64,000 bases of DNA from Motilimonas eburnea (lineage in GTDB: Bacteria; Pseudomonadota; Gammaproteobacteria; Enterobacterales; CBDFNC01): the NCBI RefSeq assembly GCF_021295345.1, contig NZ_JAIMJB010000008.1:124001-188000 (forward strand). The letters run 5' to 3'. The position numbers and the translations under genes were made by a program. Under the pieces are notes generated by a model. The model saw only the letters and a program-made list of their open reading frames with translations, was not told where the DNA came from and searched no databases. Each line of letters starts with the position of its first letter. The first letter of the stretch is position 1. Below are positions 1 through 8,600 of the stretch, in pieces.

Positions 1-147
1 GTAGAGGAAAGTACAAAAACCCCCCTTGTTGTAAGTGTTGTCGACGAACAAACTGAGTTAGATGCAGGCTGTTCAGGGCAAAGTAGCGCAAGCGTGGAAA
101 AGCTTTGCGTTGACAAAATCGATGTTGATGCACTCGATTTCACCTGA
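1..147 (+). CDS. C-terminal end of an unknown protein (partial)
   Basis: The first reading frame is open from the window edge to a TGA at 145-147 and encodes 48 residues rich in Val, Asp and Ser. No family is recognised. The start lies outside the window. The same frame stays open after the TGA as far as a TAG at 310-312, and the translation there still looks protein-like, so the gene may be interrupted by a nonsense change. Confidence is low because only a short tail is visible. Confidence 0.35.
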   Translation, partial: VEESTKTPLVVSVVDEQTELDAGCSGQSSASVEKLCVDKIDVDALDFT

Positions 148-150
148 ATA

Positions 151-312
151 TTGGCATCAATCAGCAATATTGAGGCAGGTTATGTTACATCTATATACTA
201 TTGCATTTATGTTACAAAGAGAGATGGTTTTGGCATCAATCACCGTCTTATTAGAAGAGCTTCCGGTTTGTCAGTAGCTAGGTGTTTTGCTTGTAAGTTT
301 GAGAATTTGTAG
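151..312 (+). pseudogene. Open stretch in frame after the TGA at 145
   Basis: This is the same frame as the partial gene at the window edge. It has no ATG and could only start at the TTG at 151. The translation has a protein-like composition (for example GFGINHRLIRRASG and a CxxC-like CFAC near the end) and stops at 310-312. It may be the tail of the upstream gene cut off by a nonsense codon, or a small separate gene. No function is suggested. Confidence 0.25.
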
Positions 313-575
313 CCCGTTATTGACTCTATTAAAAATTCAAGTAGCTCGATAGCTTGTATTATGCGGAATTCATGTGACCTACTGCAAATTTTGACACAAC
401 AGAAGCTCCCAAATGTCTAAAATAGATTTTTCTAAGTGTGAAGAATCTCTCAATATTGCAAATTCGATTTTATTTGTTAAGTGTGGTTATAAATTCTGTT
501 TTTTTGTCTTTGTGTGGTGTTTCAGTTTTTAAAATTCGGAGTTTGATACATTAACATCGCTTGTATCGGTTTTGG

Positions 576-614
576 TTGTCAATTAAACACACAAAAATTG
601 TCACAGAGAGACAA
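576..614. promoter_or_regulatory. TTGTC/GACAA operator-like cluster
   Basis: The half-site TTGTC occurs at 576-580 and again at 598-602. The second copy faces GACAA at 610-614 across a 7-bp spacer. The cluster sits directly upstream of the best promoter candidate for the FlhD/FlhC-like operon, so it is a plausible binding site for a regulator of that operon. The rest of the 313-687 intergenic stretch is AT-rich and shows no gene. Confidence 0.3.
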
Positions 615-622
615 ATTATTTT

Positions 623-651
623 TTGTGTAGATGAAAAAGTAGGCATAAAAT
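623..651 (+). promoter_or_regulatory. Promoter candidate for the FlhD/FlhC-like operon
   Basis: A -35-like TTGTGT (623-628) and a -10-like TAAAAT (646-651) are separated by 17 bp. They end 36 bp before the start codon at 688. A good ribosome binding site, GGAGG, lies at 677-681. Confidence 0.42.
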
Positions 652-687
652 ACACACAGTTATTAAGTTTGGGTTTGGAGGAGTAAA

Positions 688-1020
688 ATGAAGACTTTCG
701 ATGATTCAATAAATTCTTTGAAACAGTTGCAGCTGAAGTTTTTAGTTGCTATGCAAGAAATCTCACAACATGACAGCGAGTTAGCGCAAAATCTTCTTTT
801 TGCAAATAGTTCTGATATAAAACGATTTGCAGATTTACCACGGTCTGATCTGGTTGCAGCCCTTGGTGCGATGTCTCTGCCAATTTTATTTGTGGCTCAT
901 CCAGAAAGTCGGCCACGTAACGTAAGCCATATGCAAAAGTTTGTTGAAGATGTGTCTTGTTTTGATTCACTAAATATTGATTCAGTCTTACCCAGCCTTG
1001 GAACCGTTTCCAAGCATTAG
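688..1020 (+). CDS. FlhD-like subunit of a conjugation master activator
   Basis: A 110-residue cytoplasmic protein. The segment LKFLVAMQEISQHDSELAQ followed by a second helical block ending in LPILFVAH matches the layout of FlhD (about 116 residues). In conjugative elements FlhD/FlhC relatives such as SetD/SetC (SXT/R391) and AcaD/AcaC (IncC) switch on transfer genes. It stands first in a three-gene operon that ends with an FlhC-like gene, with tra genes downstream, which supports this role. The start has a GGAGG ribosome binding site. The family call rests on pattern recognition; the target promoters are unknown. Confidence 0.6.
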   Translation: MKTFDDSINSLKQLQLKFLVAMQEISQHDSELAQNLLFANSSDIKRFADLPRSDLVAALGAMSLPILFVAHPESRPRNVSHMQKFVEDVSCFDSLNIDSVLPSLGTVSKH

Positions 1021-1029
1021 GAGTTTGTC

Positions 1030-1461
1030 ATGAATGCCATCGCTTTACATAACCACATAAGCTTGTTCTCAGATGATGAAGATTTGTACGGCAAAAAAGC
1101 CCATCCGGAAAACCCACGGGTTGCAGAGTTACTAGAATTTGTCCAGCGCGTTCAGCAATCATATTTTGTTCATTTGTACGAGTTAGCTAATGCAGACCCT
1201 GAAATGACTTCAGCTATTTTCAAGGTTCCTCTTAGTGAAGTAAATGATTTTGCAAAACTGGACCCCGTAGATATTCATAATTTTCTATCCGAAATTCCTG
1301 CTTCATTTTTGAGTATTCAACACCAACCATTTAGGTACCAGAGACCTAATTCCCCCCTGTCCAAGTTAGCCGATCTAATCGACAGAAATCAGCTTGTTTT
1401 GAGACGCTCTCATGACTGTGAGGAGCGTTGGTATTACTCTAGTTTAGTTTTGGCGGTGTAA
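1030..1461 (+). CDS. Second FlhD-like protein
   Basis: A 143-residue protein. Residues about 34-90 repeat the FlhD pattern of the gene before it: VQRVQQSYFVHLYELANADP, then a hydrophobic helix and LPxx-like turns. It is longer than FlhD at both ends. It lies 9 bp after the first FlhD-like gene and its stop overlaps the start of the FlhC-like gene (TAATG), so the three are probably made together. Two FlhD-like paralogues with a single FlhC-like partner is not the usual SetDC/AcaDC arrangement; the two may form a mixed complex. The distant similarity is judged by eye. Confidence 0.5.
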   Translation: MNAIALHNHISLFSDDEDLYGKKAHPENPRVAELLEFVQRVQQSYFVHLYELANADPEMTSAIFKVPLSEVNDFAKLDPVDIHNFLSEIPASFLSIQHQPFRYQRPNSPLSKLADLIDRNQLVLRRSHDCEERWYYSSLVLAV

Positions 1462-1985
1462 TGATGGCTATTAACTCTCGAATCCAACGTTTGACGGTGT
1501 ATGAAGACTTACTGCGCCTCGGTGCAAGAAATAACATCATTAAACGCTTCTTCCCATCCCCCCATATTGCAAAGCTCATTGGTGAGGTAGAGCCTGAAAC
1601 ACCTCCTGTGAGAGGTGGGGTTAGAAGGTTTTTATCATCAGATGGCCTCTTGATCGCAAATTCTCTTTATAATCGGCTGGCATATTTAGAGCCTGATAAT
1701 GCAGATGCAAGAAGACAAATAAAGCCTGAAACACTTCTGGCTCTAACAAAGTTCGCTCGATTATCACTGCCTCACCATGCCGGCACCTCCGAAGATATTG
1801 ACTGTAATCGTGTTGCTGTCTTGTTTGACTTGATACGAGAAGGACGGTTTTGTAAAGCGACATGCAACGTTTGTGGTGAATCGTTCTTACGATCGGATGA
1901 TTCAGTTGTGTGTACTTGCGTAAAATGCAAGTTTATTTCAGCAGGGAAAAGTAAGTCTAAGCCCGTTAACAACCCCGAACTGTAA
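1461..1985 (+). CDS. FlhC-like DNA-binding activator subunit
   Basis: A 174-residue protein. The N-terminal LxxLGARNNIIKRFFP resembles the FlhC segment containing LGAR. Near the C-terminus four cysteines in a CxxC...CxCxxC pattern (CNVCGESF ... CTCVKC) match the zinc-binding site of FlhC. FlhC-type proteins bind DNA together with FlhD; here the likely targets are conjugation genes, as for SetC and AcaC. Translation is coupled to the preceding gene by a TAATG overlap; a second ATG follows at once at 1464. This is the most secure call of the three-gene operon. Confidence 0.68.
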   Translation: MMAINSRIQRLTVYEDLLRLGARNNIIKRFFPSPHIAKLIGEVEPETPPVRGGVRRFLSSDGLLIANSLYNRLAYLEPDNADARRQIKPETLLALTKFARLSLPHHAGTSEDIDCNRVAVLFDLIREGRFCKATCNVCGESFLRSDDSVVCTCVKCKFISAGKSKSKPVNNPEL

Positions 1986-2168
1986 TCAACAAAGTGGAGA
2001 TGTGAGCACGGCAAACTGTTTGCAGTGTTTTTTATTTGATATCTTATTGCCATCGTTTCGATGATGTCTTACTATTAGGATATTGAAAAGGTAATCCTAT
2101 GACGTTTTTTGTGGCTTGCTAATTTCCATATTTGTCTTTTGCTCATCATTGACTCAGGAGATGTGCAT

Positions 2169-2882
2169 ATGTTGATTAAATCAGTTGTCTTTGTGGTTGC
2201 GTTACTTTGTTCCTTTGGTTCTTATGCAAAGCAAAGTGAAGCAGAACTGGTAGACTCGTTGGATCGCTATTTAGCAAGTATACAGTTCCATGTTTACGAG
2301 CAAAAAATTGGCGTTTCGAAAAATGGCGTTACAGAAGTTGTTTTCAACATAAAGTTTTCATCGTCAGTGTCGCCTAATGATTTAATTACTCCGTTGTTTG
2401 AAAGCTACATGAGTGGTGGAATGTATATCACCAAACCTCAAAAACAACGAGTAGAATCATTTAATTATAAGCAGCGTCAGGCATTAGCAAGAAAAGGCAA
2501 GCCAATGCCTCTTCATCAACCTAGCGCAGTAGAGTTGGCAATTCCTGTTTCTCTTTTAGACTTTGAAGAGCCAGTAAAAGCGTCGTTTGGTGTGTTTACT
2601 GATACTTGCTTAAATCAAAATATAGACTTAGCAAATGTCTGGTTTACTGATACAGCTTCAGCTGGATTCACGAAGGATGCATTTGATCTAACTTGTGTTT
2701 TTCTTTCCAGATACCCTGCCGCTGACGTGTCTCTATTTGGTTCTACTCAAACCGTTACCCTGGGTTACAACGAAAAAAATCAATATAAAGAGGTCGCTTT
2801 TTTGGTCCCAACATCAATGGTAAAAGGAACTGATTTGGTAAGTAGGCTTGAGGTAAATCCGTTTTATTATTCCCCTAATTAA
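2169..2882 (+). CDS. Exported protein of unknown function upstream of traF
   Basis: A 237-residue protein when started at ATG 2169, which has an AGGAG site at 2155-2159 and gives a clean Sec signal peptide (LIKSVVFVVALLCSFGSYA, cleavage near residue 20). A longer reading from 2109 would bury the signal peptide. The mature part contains two cysteines and no recognised domain. It precedes the tra genes and is followed by a terminator, so it is a separate unit. It may be a periplasmic partner of the transfer system, by position only. Confidence 0.6.
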   Translation: MLIKSVVFVVALLCSFGSYAKQSEAELVDSLDRYLASIQFHVYEQKIGVSKNGVTEVVFNIKFSSSVSPNDLITPLFESYMSGGMYITKPQKQRVESFNYKQRQALARKGKPMPLHQPSAVELAIPVSLLDFEEPVKASFGVFTDTCLNQNIDLANVWFTDTASAGFTKDAFDLTCVFLSRYPAADVSLFGSTQTVTLGYNEKNQYKEVAFLVPTSMVKGTDLVSRLEVNPFYYSPN

Positions 2883-2901
2883 AAAAATTCCTTCCTTTTT
2901 C

Positions 2902-2926
2902 AAGCCTACTTTATGGAGGCTTTTTT
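2902..2926 (+). terminator. Rho-independent terminator
   Basis: AAGCCT (2902-2907) pairs with AGGCTT (2917-2922) around a 9-base loop and is followed by a run of T. It lies 20 bp after the stop codon of the exported protein gene. Confidence 0.75.
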
Positions 2927-3141
2927 CATTTTTGTCGACATGATGCCCCCTTTAACTGGAGCTCCTGTAAAGCAGTCTTAAGTCGCCCCCCTCTGATGAG
3001 AAGATTAGATAATTCTGTCAAAGGCTGGCGTGGCTGTATGGATAGGAAATGTCATTAGAACCATAAAAATAAGCCTTGTAATGAAATTCCCTTAGGTGAT
3101 CTTGAGTCACAATATAGCTTTGTATCTGGGGGGGAATTTCC

Positions 3142-4134
3142 GTGCTTAAGATATTAATGCTAGGGATCATGTTTTGTTCGATTACAGCCTTAGCTGGTAG
3201 TAATGACGATGATGATAATCTGGTGAGAGGGTGGCATTGGTATGAAGAAGTGGAAGAGGTTGAAGCGTTAGAGCCTACACCAACACCAATACCTATGCAG
3301 GGTAAAGAAGAAATCCAGAACTCAAAAGAAATTGAACTCAATGTCGCTTGGCTAAAAGAAAATTTGCCCAAACTCCGAGATAAGGCAATCGAAAGCCCTA
3401 CAGATCAGAACCTTCGTAACTTTTACGGTGCTCAACGATTAATGATCGACATGGGGACTCGGTTTGCCAGTCGGTCTTCAGAGTTTTTTAAATTTAATCC
3501 GGAACTATCAGAGTCAGAAAGAAGGCCTACATCCAATTTTGCACTCTTTTCATACTCAGATGAAGTTGAACGAGGTCGAAAGTCAGTAATGGATAAAGTA
3601 GAAGGCAAAGCTGGCCTTTGGTTCTTCTTCTTATCCGATTGCCCCTATTGTGAAAAAATGGCGAGCGTGCTCCAGATCCTAGAGCGAAAATTCAATTTTG
3701 AAGTTCTCCCTGTATCGCTCGATGGTCGAGGTTTGGTATCTGGCGAGTACCCAGATTTTGTGTATGACCCCAACGGAAAGATGGCCACTAAATTGCAGAT
3801 TACAGCTGCTCCTACAGTGTACCTGGTAACCAAAGATGGGATGGAGTTTTACAATGTGACTCAAAGGCTTGTTAGTGCACAAGAAATGGAAGAAAGGGTG
3901 TTGTTAGTCGCTCGGGAAGCGTCACTGATAACACATGAGCAATTCAATACAGCTAGCGAAATAAAGGACCACTTGACGGTTGATAGAAATGACGGCTTGC
4001 TCAGTATTGATGAAGAAAAACTGCTTAATGATCCTGCCGCGCTAAGCGAATTAATTGAAAGCCGTGTAGGGAACTCACCATCTACTGCCAACCCATTCAC
4101 ACTTTCTAAAGAGGAGTTGATTAATGAAAACTAG
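3142..4134 (+). CDS. traF: TraF, F-type conjugation pilus assembly protein
   Basis: A 330-residue periplasmic protein with a signal peptide at the N-terminus and a thioredoxin-like C-terminal half. It has a CPYC redox motif at residues 167-170 and a cis-proline segment (AAPTVYLV). TraF proteins of SXT/R391-type and F-type systems help assemble the type IV secretion channel and fold disulfide proteins. The gene begins at a GTG preceded by a G-rich site and overlaps traH by 11 bp. The order traF-traH-traG is the classic one. An acidic Asp run and a TPTPIP segment follow the signal peptide. Confidence 0.88.
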   Translation: MLKILMLGIMFCSITALAGSNDDDDNLVRGWHWYEEVEEVEALEPTPTPIPMQGKEEIQNSKEIELNVAWLKENLPKLRDKAIESPTDQNLRNFYGAQRLMIDMGTRFASRSSEFFKFNPELSESERRPTSNFALFSYSDEVERGRKSVMDKVEGKAGLWFFFLSDCPYCEKMASVLQILERKFNFEVLPVSLDGRGLVSGEYPDFVYDPNGKMATKLQITAAPTVYLVTKDGMEFYNVTQRLVSAQEMEERVLLVAREASLITHEQFNTASEIKDHLTVDRNDGLLSIDEEKLLNDPAALSELIESRVGNSPSTANPFTLSKEELINEN

Positions 4135-5587
4135 ACATATGGCTCTCTCGTGTATTGTTTCATTGTGTCTTGGGCTTAGTACCTCTGCCCACTCAGAGAA
4201 TGTGATGAAAGATATTTTTTATAACACGATGGTGAGCACCGAATCCCCCGGAGGCTATAAATCTGCAACTAGGCAGGGGTATAACCTCGGAGGATTTCAA
4301 GCTCGCTATAAATCTCGTCAGATTAGATTAGTCACATTTTCACCTCCTCGAATTAGGGCGTCATGTGGGGGGATTGATGCCTTTGCAGGGGCATTTTCAA
4401 TGATCAGTGGTGAACAATTGGTTCAGTCTGCAAGAGCTCTTGCTCAAGGCGCCGCGACCTATGCCTTTGGGATCGCAATCGATGCGATGTGCCCATCTTG
4501 TGCAGCAGAGATGAAACACCTTAATAAGTGGCTCAATGAGCTAAATAAATTTGCATCTATGTCCTGCAAGGATGCTGCTGAGAAAATTGCTAGTACAGAT
4601 TTTATGTCTGGCTTAAAGGCTGAAGGCGCTAAACGTGAAGCAACAATACTTCCTAATCTTCTCCCAACAGGTATGTTTGATGATTTTATGGCGGGTAAAA
4701 ATGAAACTAATCCATCAAATGCTCAAGATATAAAAGACGCCGGTAAGGAAAAAGAAGCGTCATACAACATCATGTGGCACGCAATGCGCAGCGCCAATCA
4801 ACAAGACTTTCAGATCGATGGGGTGGATAGCTTAACATTCATGGAAATCATGATGTCTTTGACCGGCACAGTTGTGACATGTTTTGACCAGGCTTTGTGT
4901 GGTGATTCCACGGTACTAAATGTCAATACTGATGATGGCAGTGTAAGCAAGGTTTACCCGGGCACATTGAAATTTAAGTCGTTTATTCTTGGGCCTGAAG
5001 CAGAGGGCTATGATAATGGCCGTGTCGAAATGCTTCAATGCTCGGATCCAGACACAACGGATAGGGAAAACAATTGTCTATTTGTGAAACGTGTTGACGT
5101 CGAATTTAAGGGTTTGAAACAACTGTTTTTAGAAATTATTTGGGGGCAAGACCCTTTTACCCCTTCTTCAACTTCGGTAATTGGATACATCCAAGGTAGA
5201 AATGTTGCCATGGACACAAATACATTAAATTTTGTAAGCCATTCGGGAAACGGCTTGGTTCATTCCCTTAGACAAACGTTATTTAATGGTGAGGCGACCA
5301 CCAATACCTACAAATTGGCAGAAATGTATGCCGAGCTTACGGCTTATCAAATAGCTTCAAACTGGCTATCAATGGTTAATACCAAGATTATGCAGCTTGG
5401 TTTTTATAAACCGAAAACAGACAAGCAATTTGTTGAGCCGGCAGACTTAAAAAGTATCAAAGAGCGGGCGATGGCGTTAAATGCAGAAAAGCGTGGCTTT
5501 GAAACTGAAATGCAAAACCGAATGCAATTTCTAACAAACTGGTTAGATTCTCAACGCATTTTGCGGGACTCTGGCTCCGGCAACTAA
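4124..5587 (+). CDS. traH: TraH, conjugation pilus assembly protein
   Basis: A 487-residue exported protein with a Sec signal peptide (cleavage after about residue 24). The early motif RIRASCGGIDAFAGAFS and the later MCPSCAAEM segment are characteristic of TraH. TraH acts in the periplasm with TraF, TraG and others in pilus extension and mating-pair formation. Its length fits the family (about 450-490). Its start lies within the end of traF, and traG follows after 16 bp, so the three form one operon. Confidence 0.9.
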   Translation: MKTRHMALSCIVSLCLGLSTSAHSENVMKDIFYNTMVSTESPGGYKSATRQGYNLGGFQARYKSRQIRLVTFSPPRIRASCGGIDAFAGAFSMISGEQLVQSARALAQGAATYAFGIAIDAMCPSCAAEMKHLNKWLNELNKFASMSCKDAAEKIASTDFMSGLKAEGAKREATILPNLLPTGMFDDFMAGKNETNPSNAQDIKDAGKEKEASYNIMWHAMRSANQQDFQIDGVDSLTFMEIMMSLTGTVVTCFDQALCGDSTVLNVNTDDGSVSKVYPGTLKFKSFILGPEAEGYDNGRVEMLQCSDPDTTDRENNCLFVKRVDVEFKGLKQLFLEIIWGQDPFTPSSTSVIGYIQGRNVAMDTNTLNFVSHSGNGLVHSLRQTLFNGEATTNTYKLAEMYAELTAYQIASNWLSMVNTKIMQLGFYKPKTDKQFVEPADLKSIKERAMALNAEKRGFETEMQNRMQFLTNWLDSQRILRDSGSGN

Positions 5588-5603
5588 TTAAGGGAACGTA
5601 ATT

Positions 5604-8600
5604 ATGGCATCAACTGTTATTTACAGTATCGGAAACATGGAATTTACCATGGCAATGCTTAATGGCGTGGCCCGATTGTATGAAAATCAGTACACGCTTG
5701 GTATTTTTGCTGCTAGCGCGACAATCTTGGCCTTAATGGGTGGGTTTGTCATGAGGTTAGCAGAGCCAGAGTACCCCGCCATAAAAAACTGGCTTTTTGG
5801 CCTAATATTATATGTTGTGTTTGTAAATCCACTCTACACCGTTGATGTAACGGTTGAAAACGTCAGAACTGGAGAAGCTCGCAATGTTGACGGGTTGCCA
5901 CTGTTACCATCATATATGGCTATGATCTCGACGAGCTTTCTATACTTGCTAATTGATAAATATGCGCAAGCATTCTCGGATGTCGATGGGTCTAATCCAC
6001 TGGAAAATTTGAGTATGGACCCTTATCGGGCCTTATCCTCACTACGACACTACAGACCTTCTGCATCAGGAATGCTTGGTATAGTGGGTAAGAGTATGTC
6101 GACTTATGCAAGAAGCTGTCTAGCTCCTGATATTCAACAAGGCGGAACTGGTGCTGTTACTTTTGAGGGGATTGAAAGCGCTAATCCGTCGGCAGTCTGG
6201 GATAGAATGTTTACGAATAATGAGTTGTTGTTTGCTACCTTAAGCGTCCCTCCCGGCATGACATACGCAGTGCCAGCTGGTTCTTATATTGCCAGCTCTC
6301 CAGTTACTTCGACCCCTGAGTATGATCTGGTTGAAATGTCTTGTCCCGCGGCTCATTATGTCGTTGCTCAAATGCTCCGTTCCAATGAATTTAACGATGA
6401 GTTAGAGCTGGATATGAAAGCAAACGGACTTGACTCTGCTGCGTTGAATTCATTCATTAATATCAATGTGTCTGAGTACAGTGGTGCAGAAGATGCCTAT
6501 ACGCTAACCATCGCTGAATTCACAAAATATTTTACCGAGCAAGGGTTAGAGCAAACATCGGTTCAGTACCCTGCAATATATGCCCAGTGGCAAGCAAAAC
6601 AATCTCGCTATTCTCAAATGACAAGTGATCGTGATCTGTTTTTAGAAATGGTGCCCGGGTTGCTTAGCGCATTAGAAGGCTTTGTTTTTTTTATCGTGCC
6701 CGTTATGTCTATCATGCTGCTGTTCGGCATGTATGGCTTGAAAGCGCTCATGAGCTACTTTATGTTGCTGGTATTTATTAACACATGGCCCTTGGTTAGC
6801 ATGATGACTAACTCATATTTGTCGATGGCTATCACTGGACGGTTACATACCACTGGCACGATGAGCAACGCAGTTAATTATGGGAATATAAACTCAACGT
6901 ATGAAACCATCGAAATGTATCTTTCAGTTGGTTCTGTCTTGTCTACCTTGGTTCCAATGTTAACTATGTTTCTGTTATATCGTAACGTGCACAGTATGCT
7001 TGGAATGGCTAATAAGATGGCTCCGAATACCAATGTGAATACTGAATTTGCCAACCCGAGAATGATGTCGCCCGCAACGGACGGTAAATTTAATCAAGGA
7101 GATATTTCTGCCACTTTCAACCATGGCGCTGGTGGTCTTCTTAATAACTCTCACTCTGGCCTCGCTGCCAGTTTGCCAGCGTTATCTATGTCGCAAGGTT
7201 TTAATGCTAGTGCTTCGCAAACACGAGCGAACAATCAAGAAAAATTGTCATCAATGCAAAGTCAATTGAGTAACACTATTAACTCAATAGTGTCATCTGA
7301 AGCTGCGGGTCAATCCAGTATGTCTTCTGGAAGTGAAACGGCTGGTGGAAGAACCCAAACCAGTAGCGCTGACTGGAAACAATTACAGGCATTTGCGAAA
7401 AGCTTAGGTGTTGAATCGGCACAACTAATTGGTTTAGCTGGAGAGTTAGGTGGTTCAGCTGGTGGCCAACTGGGGGGGAGATTAGGCGCTGCATTATCGA
7501 AAATTGGCGCACAATTTAATGCGTCTGGCAAAATCTCAATGACTGATATTGATAAAGAAGCTTTATCCCGACGTTTGGAGGGCTCTCTTAATACCTCTGA
7601 AGGTTCTAGTGCAGCACTTTCAATCATACAAAGGGCTGCTAGATCGGATTCGTTTACGCTCTCAGGTAAAAATACGGAGTCAGCCGCTGAGGCCCGCTCA
7701 ATCGCTCAAACCTATTCTGAATCATTAAAGGAGAGTGAGGCATTCGCAAAAGCGGCATCAACAGCGGCTGGGGCTCTAAGCTCGATCACTTTGGATAACG
7801 GTCGACTTATTTCAGATAGGGATATGGAAAATGCAATTGTAAAGGCAGATGGTGGCCTTGGCTGGGCTTTTGATGGTGTATCAAAAGCAGATATGAGCAG
7901 GCTTACCTCAGGGTTACAGGAGAAAGGGTTTCTCAATAAAAATGAATCTCTTGAAGAGGGCTTAAATCGTCAAATAGCAAGCATAAAGAGAAACAACGAC
8001 CTTGCTGGTTATCAAAATGGAGAGGAAGCAGCTCAAACATATCTCTTCTCTCAACTGTTCCAAGGTGTGTCGAGCAGTGCCGGAGAGAGTACCAGTCAAG
8101 TTCAAGCCGATTCTCGCGTAATGGCTACAATGTTTGGCAATATGAGCCAACGTATCGAAGGTATGAATTTACAGCTTGATACCGCGAGCCGTGCATTTCA
8201 GGCGATTGGTGGTAAGGATGGGATTGTTAACTCGAATATTGATCCCGATGGTACTGTTGGTTCAAAGGTCGAAGAGGGAGCAGCTTTTCACAATCAGAAT
8301 GCAGGCATCATCAGTGCACGGGAAGGTCAGATTGGAGGTATGGCCGCTTCACGAATCCAAGCTGCTCAAGTCTTTGCTCAACAGGGGAATACAGAGGCTC
8401 ATAACGCCTACTTAGAAGGCAAGGATACGGTTGCGAGTGCCTATGAATCTCAATCTAAACACTTGCAGCAATTCGATTCTGCTAATGGAGGAGAACGTGT
8501 TCAAGGGGTTTCTGACACTCAGCGCGTATTTATGAGTAGCCTGAAAGATAAGGTTGATGGTCTCGTTGAAGCTCCTCTTGGTTGGGCTGCAGATAAGCTT

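Noticed and set aside
62-277. A 71-codon reading frame in another frame at the window start
   Set aside because: It overlaps the frame that is open from position 1 and looks coding, and its translation lacks a protein-like pattern.
8176-8415. A 79-codon frame inside traG
   Set aside because: It is in another frame of the well-supported traG gene and has no pattern of its own.
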